Source: Polyangium sp. y55x31 (GTDB taxonomy: Bacteria; Myxococcota_A; Polyangia; Polyangiales; Polyangiaceae). From it: 64,000 nt of DNA. The stretch spans positions 1 through 64,000 of the forward strand of contig NZ_JARZHG010000010.1 in NCBI RefSeq assembly GCF_029946505.1. The letters run 5' to 3'. Under the pieces are notes generated by a model. That model saw only the letters and a program-made list of their open reading frames with translations, searched no databases and had not been told where the DNA came from. This document shows, in pieces, positions 43,505-52,544 of the stretch (position 1 is its first letter; every line of letters starts with the position of its first letter). The translations under genes and the position numbers were made by a program.

Positions 43505-46078
43505 TCACATCCCGGCGAGCGCGCGGCACTCGGCGCCGCGCGCCGACTCGGGGCCGGCGATCTCGGCACACTTGCGGAACGCGGACGCGCCGCCGCCCGC
43601 CGCGCCGAGCAGGTACCAGGCCTCGGCGCTGCCCGGCGATTGCTGCGTGTACTGCTTCGCGAGCTGCCGCGCCTTGCCCATGTTGCCGGACTCCATCGCC
43701 TTCTGGATCCGCACCGGCAGCGGGCCCGAGTCATCGGCGGGCGTGGGCGCGGGCGCAGGCTCCGATGCAGGCGCATCGCCGCCCGACGATTTGCCCGTCG
43801 ACGCCGGCTGCGAGGTCGGCGCGGACGACGGGACCGCCGTGGGCTCGGCCGTCGGCGTGGTCGTGGGCTCTGCCGTCGGCGTGGTCGTCGGCGTCGGCGC
43901 GGGCGCGGGCGCTTGCGTCGTGGCCGCGGGCGCGACCACGTTCGGCGTGGTCGTCGGCGTCGGCGCGGGCGCCGGTGCCGTCGGCAGTGCCGGCGTGTTC
44001 GTGCCCTTCGTCTCGGTTCGTCCCGACAACTGCTGCTTGACGATGCCGATGAGCACGAGCGCGGCGAGCACGGCGAGCACCCCGCCGACGATCTTCATCA
44101 TCCGCGCCTGACGCGCGCGTTGCTCGGGCGACGGGCCGATCGGGAGCACATCACTCGACGGAGGCGGCTCGCTCATGCGCGCCATCTCCGCGCTGGCCGC
44201 ATCCTCCAGCGGCTCGTCCGACCCTTCCGCGTACGCCTCCTCGGCAGGAGGCGCCGCGCCCTCGTCGCTCGTGTTCTCCTCGGTCGGAGCCGCTTCCGCC
44301 GCGTCCGTCGACTCCTCTGCGGCCGCTGCTTCCTCCGCGGCAGGCGCCTCTTCCTGCGTCGCCTCCGCAGCCTCGGCCGGCGCCTCTTCCTCCGCCGCCT
44401 CTGCCTGCGCCGGCGCCTCGGCCGCCTCCTCCGTCGCCTCCGCTGCCTGCGGCGCGGCCTCGGGCTCCGGCAGCCGCACGGCCTCACGCTCGGTGGGTTG
44501 TGTCGTCTCCGCGGCCTTGAGCGGCTCGGGCGGCGCCTCTTCCGGCGTGGCTTCCGCGGCTGCATCCGCCGCGGGCTCCGGCGCCGACACGGGCGGCGGC
44601 GCTGCGCCCGGCGCTCGGCCCGACGCCGTCGTCGGCGGCGCGGTCTCTTCGCCCTCGTCCGCGGCGAGCCGACCCGGCGCGGCGAGCGCACCCTTGCCAC
44701 CTGCGCGACGCGTGTGCGGCGGCCGCTCCTCCTCGACCACGCGCGTGGACGCGACCGCGACCGTGCTCGCGCCCGGCGTCCCTTGCCGGATCGTCTCCGG
44801 CCCGCGTGGTGGATTCAGCCGACTCTCCGGCGCGGGCGAGATCCCGATCGATCGAATCGGGCTCGTCACGCCGCCCCACGCGCGCCCGCGCGAGCTCACC
44901 GGCGCTGTCGCCGACAGCATCATCGACGACGCGGCCGGCACGACCGGATCCTCGAAGAGCAAATCCCCCGGCATCGGCGCGATCGGCTCGGCGGGGATGA
45001 CCGCGCGTTGCGACGACGTCGCGCCGAGCAGCGAACGCGCCATCGCGGTCTGCGGCGCGCCCTCGTCGTGCGCGCCCTCGCCCACCACCGCGTCCTCCGG
45101 CGGCGCCGGCGGTACCGAGGGTTCCATGCGCGGAACGAGCAAACCCTCGAAATAAAGCTTCGAGATCGTCGACAACGTCGAGAGATCCTCGAACGGCGAC
45201 GCGTCGACGACGGCCATCAGATCTCGACGACCGTCGAACAACCGAAGGATCCCGTTCAGCTCGTCGGGGATCTCGTTCAACCGATCGACGAGCTCCTCGG
45301 CGTTCACCTCGAACACCGTCGTCAGCGGCGGCAGCGCTTCGAGCAGCCGCCCCCACTCGTCGACGCGCCGCATGCCTTCCATCAAGAGGCCCTGCGTCGA
45401 GGTGCCGATCACGTCGACATTGTCGACCTTGCAGAACTCGACCTCGAACGAACCCTCGTTCCAGAGGAGCGCGCGATACACCGCCTCCTCTCCCATGAGC
45501 CGCCCGAGCGTCGCGTCGACGACCTTGCCTTCGCGAAAGTAGATGTGCGCGTCGTGCCGCTCGTAGCGGATGTGCACGATGCCGCTCTTGCGGCTGACCT
45601 CGAAGGTCTGCAGCAAGTCGACCACGCCCATGTCCGACACGAGGCCGCTGAAGCGCGTGCGACCGCCGGTCTGGTTCTGCTGCTTCGTGGCGATGCCTTC
45701 ACGCGTGCGCCGCGCGATGAGCAGATTTACGCGCGCGACGAGCTCGCGGACGAAGATCGGCTTCGTCAGGTAGTCTTCGACGCCGAGCTCGAGGCCTCGG
45801 ATCTTGTCCTCGATCGACTTCTGGCTCGTGAGAAAGACGACCGGGATCGAGGCCCAATCGCGGTTCTCCTTGAGCCGCCGCACGAGCGCGTAGCCGTCCA
45901 TGTTCGGCAGGCGCGTGTCGGTGAGGATCAGGTCCGGCGGCGAGAGCTCGATCTTCGAGAGGGCATCCGCTCCGTCTTGCGCCGTCGTGACGCTGAAACC
46001 GGCCTTTTTGAGGCTTACTTCGAGCACCCGCAGGCTGCGGGCGTCAGCGTCGACCAGGAGGAGCTGTTGTTTTGCCAC
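43505..46078 (-). CDS. Receiver-DUF4388 protein with C-terminal membrane helix
   Basis: 857 residues. A receiver (1-125) has acceptor Asp54 in [13 protein letters not shown] and Lys104 in YLTKP. A DUF4388 (PatA-like) domain follows (about 143-240; [38 protein letters not shown]). From about 390 to 640 the chain is Ala/Glu/Pro repeats, strongly acidic and likely disordered. One membrane helix lies near 660-682 ([19 protein letters not shown]), and the last 70 residues are TPR-like ([20 protein letters not shown]). This is a membrane-tethered response regulator. It is 113 bp downstream of the zinc-ribbon kinase gene, which may be a partner. Confidence 0.87.
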   Translation of the reverse strand: MAKQQLLLVDADARSLRVLEVSLKKAGFSVTTAQDGADALSKIELSPPDLILTDTRLPNMDGYALVRRLKENRDWASIPVVFLTSQKSIEDKIRGLELGVEDYLTKPIFVRELVARVNLLIARRTREGIATKQQNQTGGRTRFSGLVSDMGVVDLLQTFEVSRKSGIVHIRYERHDAHIYFREGKVVDATLGRLMGEEAVYRALLWNEGSFEVEFCKVDNVDVIGTSTQGLLMEGMRRVDEWGRLLEALPPLTTVFEVNAEELVDRLNEIPDELNGILRLFDGRRDLMAVVDASPFEDLSTLSTISKLYFEGLLVPRMEPSVPPAPPEDAVVGEGAHDEGAPQTAMARSLLGATSSQRAVIPAEPIAPMPGDLLFEDPVVPAASSMMLSATAPVSSRGRAWGGVTSPIRSIGISPAPESRLNPPRGPETIRQGTPGASTVAVASTRVVEEERPPHTRRAGGKGALAAPGRLAADEGEETAPPTTASGRAPGAAPPPVSAPEPAADAAAEATPEEAPPEPLKAAETTQPTEREAVRLPEPEAAPQAAEATEEAAEAPAQAEAAEEEAPAEAAEATQEEAPAAEEAAAAEESTDAAEAAPTEENTSDEGAAPPAEEAYAEGSDEPLEDAASAEMARMSEPPPSSDVLPIGPSPEQRARQARMMKIVGGVLAVLAALVLIGIVKQQLSGRTETKGTNTPALPTAPAPAPTPTTTPNVVAPAATTQAPAPAPTPTTTPTAEPTTTPTAEPTAVPSSAPTSQPASTGKSSGGDAPASEPAPAPTPADDSGPLPVRIQKAMESGNMGKARQLAKQYTQQSPGSAEAWYLLGAAGGGASAFRKCAEIAGPESARGAECRALAGM

Positions 46079-46191
46079 GAGGGTTTTCCGCCCAGGAAGG
46101 ATGGCGAGGGCGCGCGTCGGGTGTCAAGTCGGGCCATCCCGGCAGCACGGGCCCGTCATTCGCAAGTGTTCGAGAACGCCGGCGCTCCCCG

Positions 46192-47832
46192 CTAGCCCCA
46201 CGGATCCACGACGTCTCCACCACCGCCCGACTTCTTCTTCGTCGTCGTGGTCGGCGGCGCCGTCGGCGTGGTCGCAGGCGCGGTCGCGGTGGGCGGCGAG
46301 CCCGTGCTCTTCAACGTGCCGCCGGTCGTCGTGCCAAACGGACGCACCACGGCCGTCTGCGCGCCCGTCGGCGTCGGCGGGACCTGCGCGGTCGGCGTCG
46401 GCGGCGTCGGCTCCTCGGTCGTGACCGCGGGCGGCGTCGTCGCCGTGGGCGTCGGCGCAGGCGTCGCGACCGCGGCCGGCGTGGTCGGCGTCGCGGGAAC
46501 CGTCGCCGTCGGCGTGGCCTGCGTCGTGGGGGCCGTCGCCGTCGCCTGCGTCGTCGGCGTCGGCGGCGGCTGGATCGCGAGATACGCGACCACGCCGAGC
46601 GCGATCACCGTGGCCGCGGCGAGCACCACGACGAGCGGACCACGCGCGGCCGACGCGGCAGGCGCCTCGCGTTTTTCCGCGCGCGGCGGGCCGATCGCCT
46701 GGCCTTCCTCGCCGAACATGAGATCGCCGCTCTGCGGGATGAGGCCCATCGCCTCTTCGAGCGCCGCCGCGAGCTCCGCCATCGTGGCGAACCGCTCGGC
46801 CGGGTTTTTCGCGAGGCAACGGTTGATGATCTCGCCGAGCGGCCCGATCTGCGAGGGATCGGGGACACGTTGCTCGACGGGAACGGCCGCGCCGTGGATG
46901 TGCTGATCGAGCACGCCCTTGAAGCTGTCGGCCTCGAAGGGCACGCGGCCGGTCAGGCACTCGTACATGATCACGCCGAGCGCGTAGATGTCGGTGCGGT
47001 GATCCACCGGCTGCCCCATCGCTTGCTCGGGGCTCATGTAGTGCGGCGTGCCGAAGATGATGCCCTGGCGCGTGACGCGGCTCGTACCCGCGATCTTCGC
47101 CAGGCCGAAATCGAGCAGTTTTACGAACTCGCGATCGCCGCTGCGAACGAGGAAGACGTTGTCGGGCTTGAGATCGCGGTGGATGACGCCCGCCTCGTGC
47201 GCCGACGCGAGGCCGAGCGCGCACTGGAGCCCGATCGCCGCCGTGCGATCCGCCGGCAGGATCCGCTCGCTGCGCAGCACGCTCGCGAGGGAGCTTCCCG
47301 TGAGCAGCTCCATCACGAAGTACGGGACCTTCGAGCTGAGCGGCGCGCTCTTGTCCGGCACGACCTCGCCGAAGTCGCTCACGGCGACGATGTTCGGATG
47401 CCCGATCGCCGCGGCCGCCTTTGCTTCCTGGATGAACCTCGTGACGATCTGCGCGTCGCGCGCGATGTCGGCGCGCAGCACCTTGAGCGCGAACCTACGC
47501 CCGAGCGTCGTGTGCCGGACCTCGTACACCGAGCCCGTCCCGCCCTCGCCGAGCACCGACACGACCTCGTAACGGCTGTCGATGATCTGGCCGATGAGCG
47601 GATCGGCGTTCGGGTTCCAGTCCGGCGCGTCGATGAGCGCGTCGCCGTCGTACGGGCAGAAGCGCACCTCGCCGGAGAAGCACTTGTCGCAAGCGGGGCA
47701 GCGCCGGGCGCGCGCTCGCTTTTGCTTCCCATCGGCCACCGGCGATGCATCCACGGCGGCTCCGTTCGGCTCGCGAGGAGGGGCGGGCGAAGGCGCCTGT
47801 GCGTCGTTCCCTATACGGATGGTTCGCGCCAC
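46192..47832 (-). CDS. Membrane Ser/Thr kinase with N-terminal zinc ribbon
   Basis: 546 residues. A zinc-ribbon-like module ([20 protein letters not shown], Cys45, 48, 51 and 59) precedes the kinase (about 86-360). The kinase has Gly-loop [14 protein letters not shown] Lys in ALKVLRAD, and a canonical catalytic loop [10 protein letters not shown] and DFGLAKI. After a linker one membrane helix (about 400-420, [20 protein letters not shown]) leads to a long Thr/Pro/Ala tail outside. It is the only one of four kinases here with a standard HRDLKPxN loop. Promoter and regulation are not visible. Confidence 0.9.
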   Translation of the reverse strand: MARTIRIGNDAQAPSPAPPREPNGAAVDASPVADGKQKRARARRCPACDKCFSGEVRFCPYDGDALIDAPDWNPNADPLIGQIIDSRYEVVSVLGEGGTGSVYEVRHTTLGRRFALKVLRADIARDAQIVTRFIQEAKAAAAIGHPNIVAVSDFGEVVPDKSAPLSSKVPYFVMELLTGSSLASVLRSERILPADRTAAIGLQCALGLASAHEAGVIHRDLKPDNVFLVRSGDREFVKLLDFGLAKIAGTSRVTRQGIIFGTPHYMSPEQAMGQPVDHRTDIYALGVIMYECLTGRVPFEADSFKGVLDQHIHGAAVPVEQRVPDPSQIGPLGEIINRCLAKNPAERFATMAELAAALEEAMGLIPQSGDLMFGEEGQAIGPPRAEKREAPAASAARGPLVVVLAAATVIALGVVAYLAIQPPPTPTTQATATAPTTQATPTATVPATPTTPAAVATPAPTPTATTPPAVTTEEPTPPTPTAQVPPTPTGAQTAVVRPFGTTTGGTLKSTGSPPTATAPATTPTAPPTTTTKKKSGGGGDVVDPWG

Positions 47833-48041
47833 TGAACAACTCTAACCGAGGAACCGGCAGGCCGCGTCCTCAAAATGGTGTCCCGCGCGGGGACAAACCG
47901 AAGGCCCCCGCCGCCCTGCCCACGAGCCATCACGGTATCAACGCGCCCGAGGGTCGGGCAACCTTCTCGAAACGTACGAAGCACGAGCGCCCGCGGATCC
48001 CGCGAGGCGCCCGTGCCCTCTCGTCGAGGCCGATCGACCGC

Positions 48042-49184
48042 TCAGATCTCTTCGAGGATCTTCGCCTTGCGCGCGTTGAAGTCCTCGTCGCTGATGAGGC
48101 CCTGCTGCTTCAGCGCAGCGAGCTTCTGGAGCCTCGCCTCCACGCTCTGCCCTCCACCCGGCGCCTGCTGCGGCTGCGGGGGCTGCTGCTGGGCGTATTG
48201 CGGCTGCTGGAAGTGCGGCTGCATCATGTTCTGCGCCATGCCCATGCCGATCGCGGCCTGCGCGCCGAGCTGCGCGACGCCCGTGTTCCCGCCGCCCTTG
48301 GCCATGCCCTCGCCGGCGCCCATCATCGCCTGCCCCGCCGCGTAGTTGTTCCACGCCGGCGAGCCCGCGAGGTGCTGCACGTACCGCGCGTCCTGCTGGA
48401 ACTTCTGATCGAGCTGGAACTGCTGCGCCCGCGCCGTGTCCGCCGCGATCCCGACGCCGCGACGCGCCTCGGCCCGCGCCTTGTTCGCCTCCGTGAGGCG
48501 CTTCTGATCGTCAGCCGCGAAGTTGATGTTGAAGTTGCCGATCTGCAGGATCTTGACCCCGATCTCGTCGAGGTTCGGCGCGCTCTGCTGGATGCGCCCG
48601 GCGATCTCCATGCTCATGCCGCCGAGGTTCAGCAGGCTCTTGCCCTGCTGCGCACACATCTGGCCGATGACCGTCTTCACGCTCATGAAGAACAGGCCCT
48701 TGATCCAGTTCAGGATCACGTCGTTGTCCTGCGCGCCGGCCGCCTGGCCGTGGTAGCCGATGACGAACCGCACCGGGTCCGTCACGACGAGCGAGAACTC
48801 GCCGAAGATGCGCGGCGTGACGAACTCGTAGAGGATCGGATCCTCCATCGACTCGAGCGGGCCGCCGAACGGGACGCTCCGGATCGGCTGCATCTTCACG
48901 AAGTAGATCTCCGCGATGAAGACGTCGCCGCCCGTGAAGCTGTTGATGAGGTTGTTCAGGAACGGGATGTTCTGCGTCTGCAGCGTGTGACGCCCCGGCG
49001 GCAGGTAACCCATGTACTTGCCGTCCTTGAAGAAGAGCGCGCACTCATCGCTGTCGACGGTGAGCTGCGACCAGAACGGGATGTTCTGATCCGGGTGCTT
49101 GTAGACGATGAGGTTTTTGAACCTATCGGGGCGCGCAATCATCATCTCGCGCACGCCACCCTTGACGAAATCCATGATCCCCAT
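48042..49184 (-). CDS. SPFH-domain protein with C-terminal SHOCT
   Basis: 380 residues from the ATG at 49184 (GGGAG six bases upstream). The SPFH core (about 25-250) includes IVYKHPDQNIPFWSQLTVD, CALFFKDGKYMGYLPPGRHT and DPVRFVIGYHGQ, followed by a coiled coil (LTEANKARAEARRGVGI). A Gln/Pro-rich linker leads to a SHOCT motif at the C-terminus (LQKLAALKQQGLISDEDFNA). This is the virion-core/YdjI-like branch of SPFH proteins, which organise at membranes; there is no signal peptide. It is 857 bp from the next minus-strand gene and appears monocistronic. Confidence 0.87.
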   Translation of the reverse strand: MGIMDFVKGGVREMMIARPDRFKNLIVYKHPDQNIPFWSQLTVDSDECALFFKDGKYMGYLPPGRHTLQTQNIPFLNNLINSFTGGDVFIAEIYFVKMQPIRSVPFGGPLESMEDPILYEFVTPRIFGEFSLVVTDPVRFVIGYHGQAAGAQDNDVILNWIKGLFFMSVKTVIGQMCAQQGKSLLNLGGMSMEIAGRIQQSAPNLDEIGVKILQIGNFNINFAADDQKRLTEANKARAEARRGVGIAADTARAQQFQLDQKFQQDARYVQHLAGSPAWNNYAAGQAMMGAGEGMAKGGGNTGVAQLGAQAAIGMGMAQNMMQPHFQQPQYAQQQPPQPQQAPGGGQSVEARLQKLAALKQQGLISDEDFNARKAKILEEI

Positions 49185-49374
49185 GTCGAGCTCCCTGCTC
49201 TCCGCCCGCGAGCCGGCGGGACGGACGCCTTGCCACGTCACGCGAAACCCGCTTTCGGCAGGCCCGCTTCCCATGGCTCGAACTTTTCGCCGCGACGGAC
49301 CGCGACGTCGGTGAGAATAGTGCCGAGCACGGTCTCCAGCAATGGCAAGCCGGCCGGAAGAGCACAGGTCCACC

Positions 49375-50493
49375 ATGATTGCCCCGATCGACATCGGCTC
49401 CCTGCCAGGCCCCGCCCAGAAGCTCCTCGACCCGAACGCGCCGCCGAAGCTGCAAGAGCTCGCCGCGCGTGGCGTCGCGCCGGGCCTGAAGCCGGCCGAC
49501 ACGCTCGCCGTCGTCGTGAGCCTCGCGAAGAGCGAGCGCGCCGAGGTCGCCGCGACGGCCCGCACGACGCTCGCCGCCCTGCCCCCGCCGCTCGTCGCCG
49601 GCGCGCTCGCAAGCGACCTCCACCCGGCCGTGATCGATGCGCTCGCGAGGGCCTCGGCGGACAAGCTGGACGTCCTCGAGAAGCTCGTCACGATGCCCCG
49701 CGTCGATCTGGAGACGATCGAGCACCTCGCGCGGACGGGGACCGAGACCGTGACCGAGCTCGTGGCCACGAACGAGGCGCGCCTGCTCGCACACCCCCGG
49801 CTCATCGAGCTGCTCTACATGAACCGGGCGACGCGCATGTCCACGGCCGATCGCATCGTCGACCTCGCGCGCAGAAACGGCCTCGAGCTCTCCGGGATCC
49901 CCGCCTTCCGCGAGGCCGCGGCCGCGCTCGAAGGCGAGCTCATCCCCGAGGCCTCGGACGAGCCCACGCCCGACGACGTCCTCTTCGCCGAGACCGCCGC
50001 GCTCGCCGACACGCTCGCGTCGCCCGCCCCCGAAGACACCCACGAGGCGAGCGACGAGGGCACCGAGGCCGTAAAGCCGAAGTTCAAGCCGCTCTACAAG
50101 CTCATCGCGGACATGAGCATCAGCCAGAAAGTGCGCCGCGCGCAGCTCGGCTCGAAGGAAGAGCGGCTTTTGCTCGTGCGCGACCGCAATCGCCTCGTGG
50201 CGAGCGCCGTCGCCCGGAGCCCCATGCTCCAGGAGGACGACGTCAACCTCATCACGAAGAACCGGAACGTCTCCGAAGAGGTGCTGCGGATCCTCGGATC
50301 GAATGCCGAGTGGCTGAAGAGTTACACGATCAAGCGCAACCTCGTGGAGAACCCGAAGACGCCCCTCACCATGTCGACGCGCCTGATCCCGCTGCTCCGC
50401 GACGCGGACGTCCGTCAGCTCGCCAAGAGCAAGAACGTGACGGCGGCCATTCAAGAGGCCGCGCGCAGGCATCTCGACCGGAAGAAGCAGTGA
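49375..50493 (+). CDS. Helical-repeat protein of unknown function
   Basis: 372 residues. All-helical with HEAT-like periodicity (AEVAATARTTLAALPPPLV, HPAVIDALARASADKLDVL, SEEVLRILGSNAEWLKSY, NLVENPKTPLTMSTRLIPLL). An acidic linker lies near 195-225. It resembles DUF2336-type proteins but I cannot assign it firmly. No signal or membrane helix. It is the first gene of a three-gene plus-strand group: the NikR-like gene starts 20 bp later. Confidence 0.7.
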   Translation: MIAPIDIGSLPGPAQKLLDPNAPPKLQELAARGVAPGLKPADTLAVVVSLAKSERAEVAATARTTLAALPPPLVAGALASDLHPAVIDALARASADKLDVLEKLVTMPRVDLETIEHLARTGTETVTELVATNEARLLAHPRLIELLYMNRATRMSTADRIVDLARRNGLELSGIPAFREAAAALEGELIPEASDEPTPDDVLFAETAALADTLASPAPEDTHEASDEGTEAVKPKFKPLYKLIADMSISQKVRRAQLGSKEERLLLVRDRNRLVASAVARSPMLQEDDVNLITKNRNVSEEVLRILGSNAEWLKSYTIKRNLVENPKTPLTMSTRLIPLLRDADVRQLAKSKNVTAAIQEAARRHLDRKKQ

Positions 50494-50513
50494 GCTGATA
50501 CGGTGTTCGAACG

Positions 50514-50990
50514 ATGAGCGACCTCGTCCGCTTCGGCGTGGCCATGGACCGCGCGCTGCTCACCGAGTTCGATCGGCGCATCGCGGCGCTCGGCTACGAG
50601 AACCGCTCCGAAGCCATCCGCGATCTCGTCCGCGCCGATCTCACGCGCGCCGCCTGGGACCGCGGCGCCCTCGTCGTCGCCACGCTCTCCGTCGTCTACA
50701 AGCCCCACGTGCGCGCCGAGGTCCTGCGCCTCTCCGAGCCCGAGCCCGGCAGCGCCGATCTCGTCGTCGCGAGCCAGCACGTGCGGATCGATCGCGATCG
50801 CTACCTCGACACGATGGTGCTGCGCGGTCACGCAGAGAGCCTCTCCACGCTCGCCGGCAAGATCGCCGGGACGAAAGGCGTGCTCTCCTGCGAGCTCCGC
50901 GTCGCCGCCTCCATGGCCGACGAAACGCGCCCGAGCGAGGCCCAAGCTTCCCCTTCCAGAGACAGAGACCGAGACCAGGAGCAGGGATGA
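50514..50990 (+). CDS. NikR-like regulator lacking the nickel site
   Basis: 158 residues. Ribbon-helix-helix DNA-binding domain (1-48; FGVAMDRALLTEFDRRI, YENRSEAIRDLVRADL) and an ACT-like C-terminal domain (about 52-135) as in NikR. E. coli NikR binds Ni2+ with His76, His87, His89 and Cys95. The equivalents here are about Pro78, His89, Arg91 and Tyr97, so three of the four ligands are lost. It cannot be a normal nickel sensor. The C-terminal 25 residues are a charged extension. The stop overlaps the next ATG by four bases. Confidence 0.82.
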   Translation: MSDLVRFGVAMDRALLTEFDRRIAALGYENRSEAIRDLVRADLTRAAWDRGALVVATLSVVYKPHVRAEVLRLSEPEPGSADLVVASQHVRIDRDRYLDTMVLRGHAESLSTLAGKIAGTKGVLSCELRVAASMADETRPSEAQASPSRDRDRDQEQG

Positions 50991-51706
50991 CGATCCCCCA
51001 CGATCCGAAGCGTATCCTCGTCGTCGGCGCCACCGGCAGGCTCGGCGTCGCCATCGCCAAGGCCCTCGTGCAGCGCGGCGATCACGTCGCGATCACGGCC
51101 CGCAGCCAGGAGCGCCTCGACGCCCTCGCAGGCGAGCTCACGCGCGAGCCCGGCAGCCGACCCACCACCGTCTGCGCCGATCTGCGCGATGCCGACGCGC
51201 CCGAGCGCATCGCGAGCCGCGTGCTCGAAGGCGGCCGGCTCGACGGCGTCATCCTCGCCTGCGGCCCCTTCCCGCACACGCCGCTCGAAAAGCTCTCGCG
51301 CGGGGACCTCGAAAACACGCTCGCCGTGCACGCGGTCGCGCCGCTCTTGCTCGTGAACGCGCTCTCCGAGGAGCTCACGCGCACCGAGGGCGCGGTCGTC
51401 GCGCTCGTCGACGCGGGCGTCACGCGGCCCTTCCCGAACCACGTCGCGTACCTGACCGCGAAGGGCGCGCTGCAAACGGGCCTGCGCGCGCTCGCCGTCG
51501 AGCTCGCGCCGCAGGTGCGCGTCAACCTGCTCGCGATCGGCATCGTCGCCGACCCCGAGGCCGACGCCGATCCGACACGCCTGCATCGGCTCGCCGCCCG
51601 CTCTCCCCTCGGCCGCTTCGGTACGCCCGCGGAGGTCGTGCACGGCGCGTTGTCGCTGTTCGACGCGACCTGGGCGACGGGCGAGATCTGGGGGATCGGG
51701 CGGTAA
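50987..51706 (+). CDS. SDR-family reductase, pteridine reductase (PTR1)-like
   Basis: 239 residues. Short-chain dehydrogenase fold with nucleotide loop GATGRLGVAIA and the active-site YLTAK (Tyr-x3-Lys). The residue normally Ser is Asp, in ALVDAGVTRPFPNH; this Asp-Tyr-Lys pattern is the hallmark of pteridine reductases such as PTR1. The usual NNAG is ACGPFPHTPL and the C-terminal VDGG is missing (WGIGR). NADPH is favoured by the Arg after the second strand (TARS). It should reduce a pterin or similar ring. Translationally coupled to the NikR-like gene. Confidence 0.8.
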   Translation: MTIPHDPKRILVVGATGRLGVAIAKALVQRGDHVAITARSQERLDALAGELTREPGSRPTTVCADLRDADAPERIASRVLEGGRLDGVILACGPFPHTPLEKLSRGDLENTLAVHAVAPLLLVNALSEELTRTEGAVVALVDAGVTRPFPNHVAYLTAKGALQTGLRALAVELAPQVRVNLLAIGIVADPEADADPTRLHRLAARSPLGRFGTPAEVVHGALSLFDATWATGEIWGIGR

Positions 51707-51710
51707 GCCT

Positions 51711-52544
51711 TTACTGCGCGGCGCTCTCGTCCGGGAGCTTGCCGGACGCGTCCTTCTTGGGCGGCTCGACGATGAACGTGACGAGCCGCTCCTTCGCCTC
51801 GAAATCCTGCCGGTAGATCGTGGCCGAGTGCTTGTACTTGAAGGGGCCGATGCGCACGCGGTACCAGAGGCCGCGGCCCTTCACCATCGCGGGCTCGACG
51901 TAGGCGCGGTGGCCACGTCGACGCAGCGCGGCGGCGAACTTGTCGGCCTCTTGCTGCGTCTTGAACGAGCTCACCTGGAGCTGGTACTGCCCCGGCCCGC
52001 CGGCCTCCGCGGCCTCGGCGCCGTCTTCCCGCGCCACGTGCTTCGCCATCTGCGTGAGCGTGTCGCGACCCGAGGCCGAGTCCGGCGGCGCTTGCAGGAT
52101 GTGCTGCGCCGGCAGCGGCGACGGCGGAAGCCTGTCCGCGACCGTCTCCGGCGGCGGCATCGGGAGCGGCTCCGCGGCCGTGGGCTCGGGAGACGGCTTT
52201 CCGGCTTGCGGCGAACGCACGGCTTCGAGCGCCGTCGTGTTCTTCGTGTCGGAGAGCATGCCCGGGAAGGTGATCTCGTGGCCGGCGAGATCCGGCTTCT
52301 TGTCCACCTTCACACCCGCGGGGTGCGCCTTCGCCACGAGATCGCCGAGCGGATCGACGTTCGTCGGCTTCTCCTTCACGGGCGCGCGGAGCAGCGCGAC
52401 GGCCGCGAACATGATGCACGCGCCGCCGAGCGAGGCGAGCACGAGCGCTGAGGCGCGCGACGGGCGCGAAGCAGGATCGGCCTCCTGGATGTCCTCCAGG
52501 TTCTTGATGGCCCCGCCGTCCCCGATGTCCGAACGTACGGTCAT
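51711..52544 (-). CDS. SPOR-domain membrane protein
   Basis: 277 residues. One N-terminal membrane helix (ALVLASLGGACIMFAAVALL) and no cleavage site, so it is an anchored periplasmic protein. A Pro-rich linker leads to a C-terminal SPOR domain (about 190-260; YQLQVSSFKTQQEADKFAAAL, GLWYRVRIGPFKYKHSA), which binds denuded peptidoglycan at division sites. Its ATG overlaps the argS stop by four bases (52541-52544), a common pairing in deltaproteobacteria. Confidence 0.9.
   Translation of the reverse strand: MTVRSDIGDGGAIKNLEDIQEADPASRPSRASALVLASLGGACIMFAAVALLRAPVKEKPTNVDPLGDLVAKAHPAGVKVDKKPDLAGHEITFPGMLSDTKNTTALEAVRSPQAGKPSPEPTAAEPLPMPPPETVADRLPPSPLPAQHILQAPPDSASGRDTLTQMAKHVAREDGAEAAEAGGPGQYQLQVSSFKTQQEADKFAAALRRRGHRAYVEPAMVKGRGLWYRVRIGPFKYKHSATIYRQDFEAKERLVTFIVEPPKKDASGKLPDESAAQ

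Noticed and set aside
43640-46195. 851-codon plus-strand open frame opposite the receiver-DUF4388 gene
   Set aside because: It is low-complexity Arg/Gly/Leu sequence caused by the Ala/Glu/Pro repeats of the real gene.
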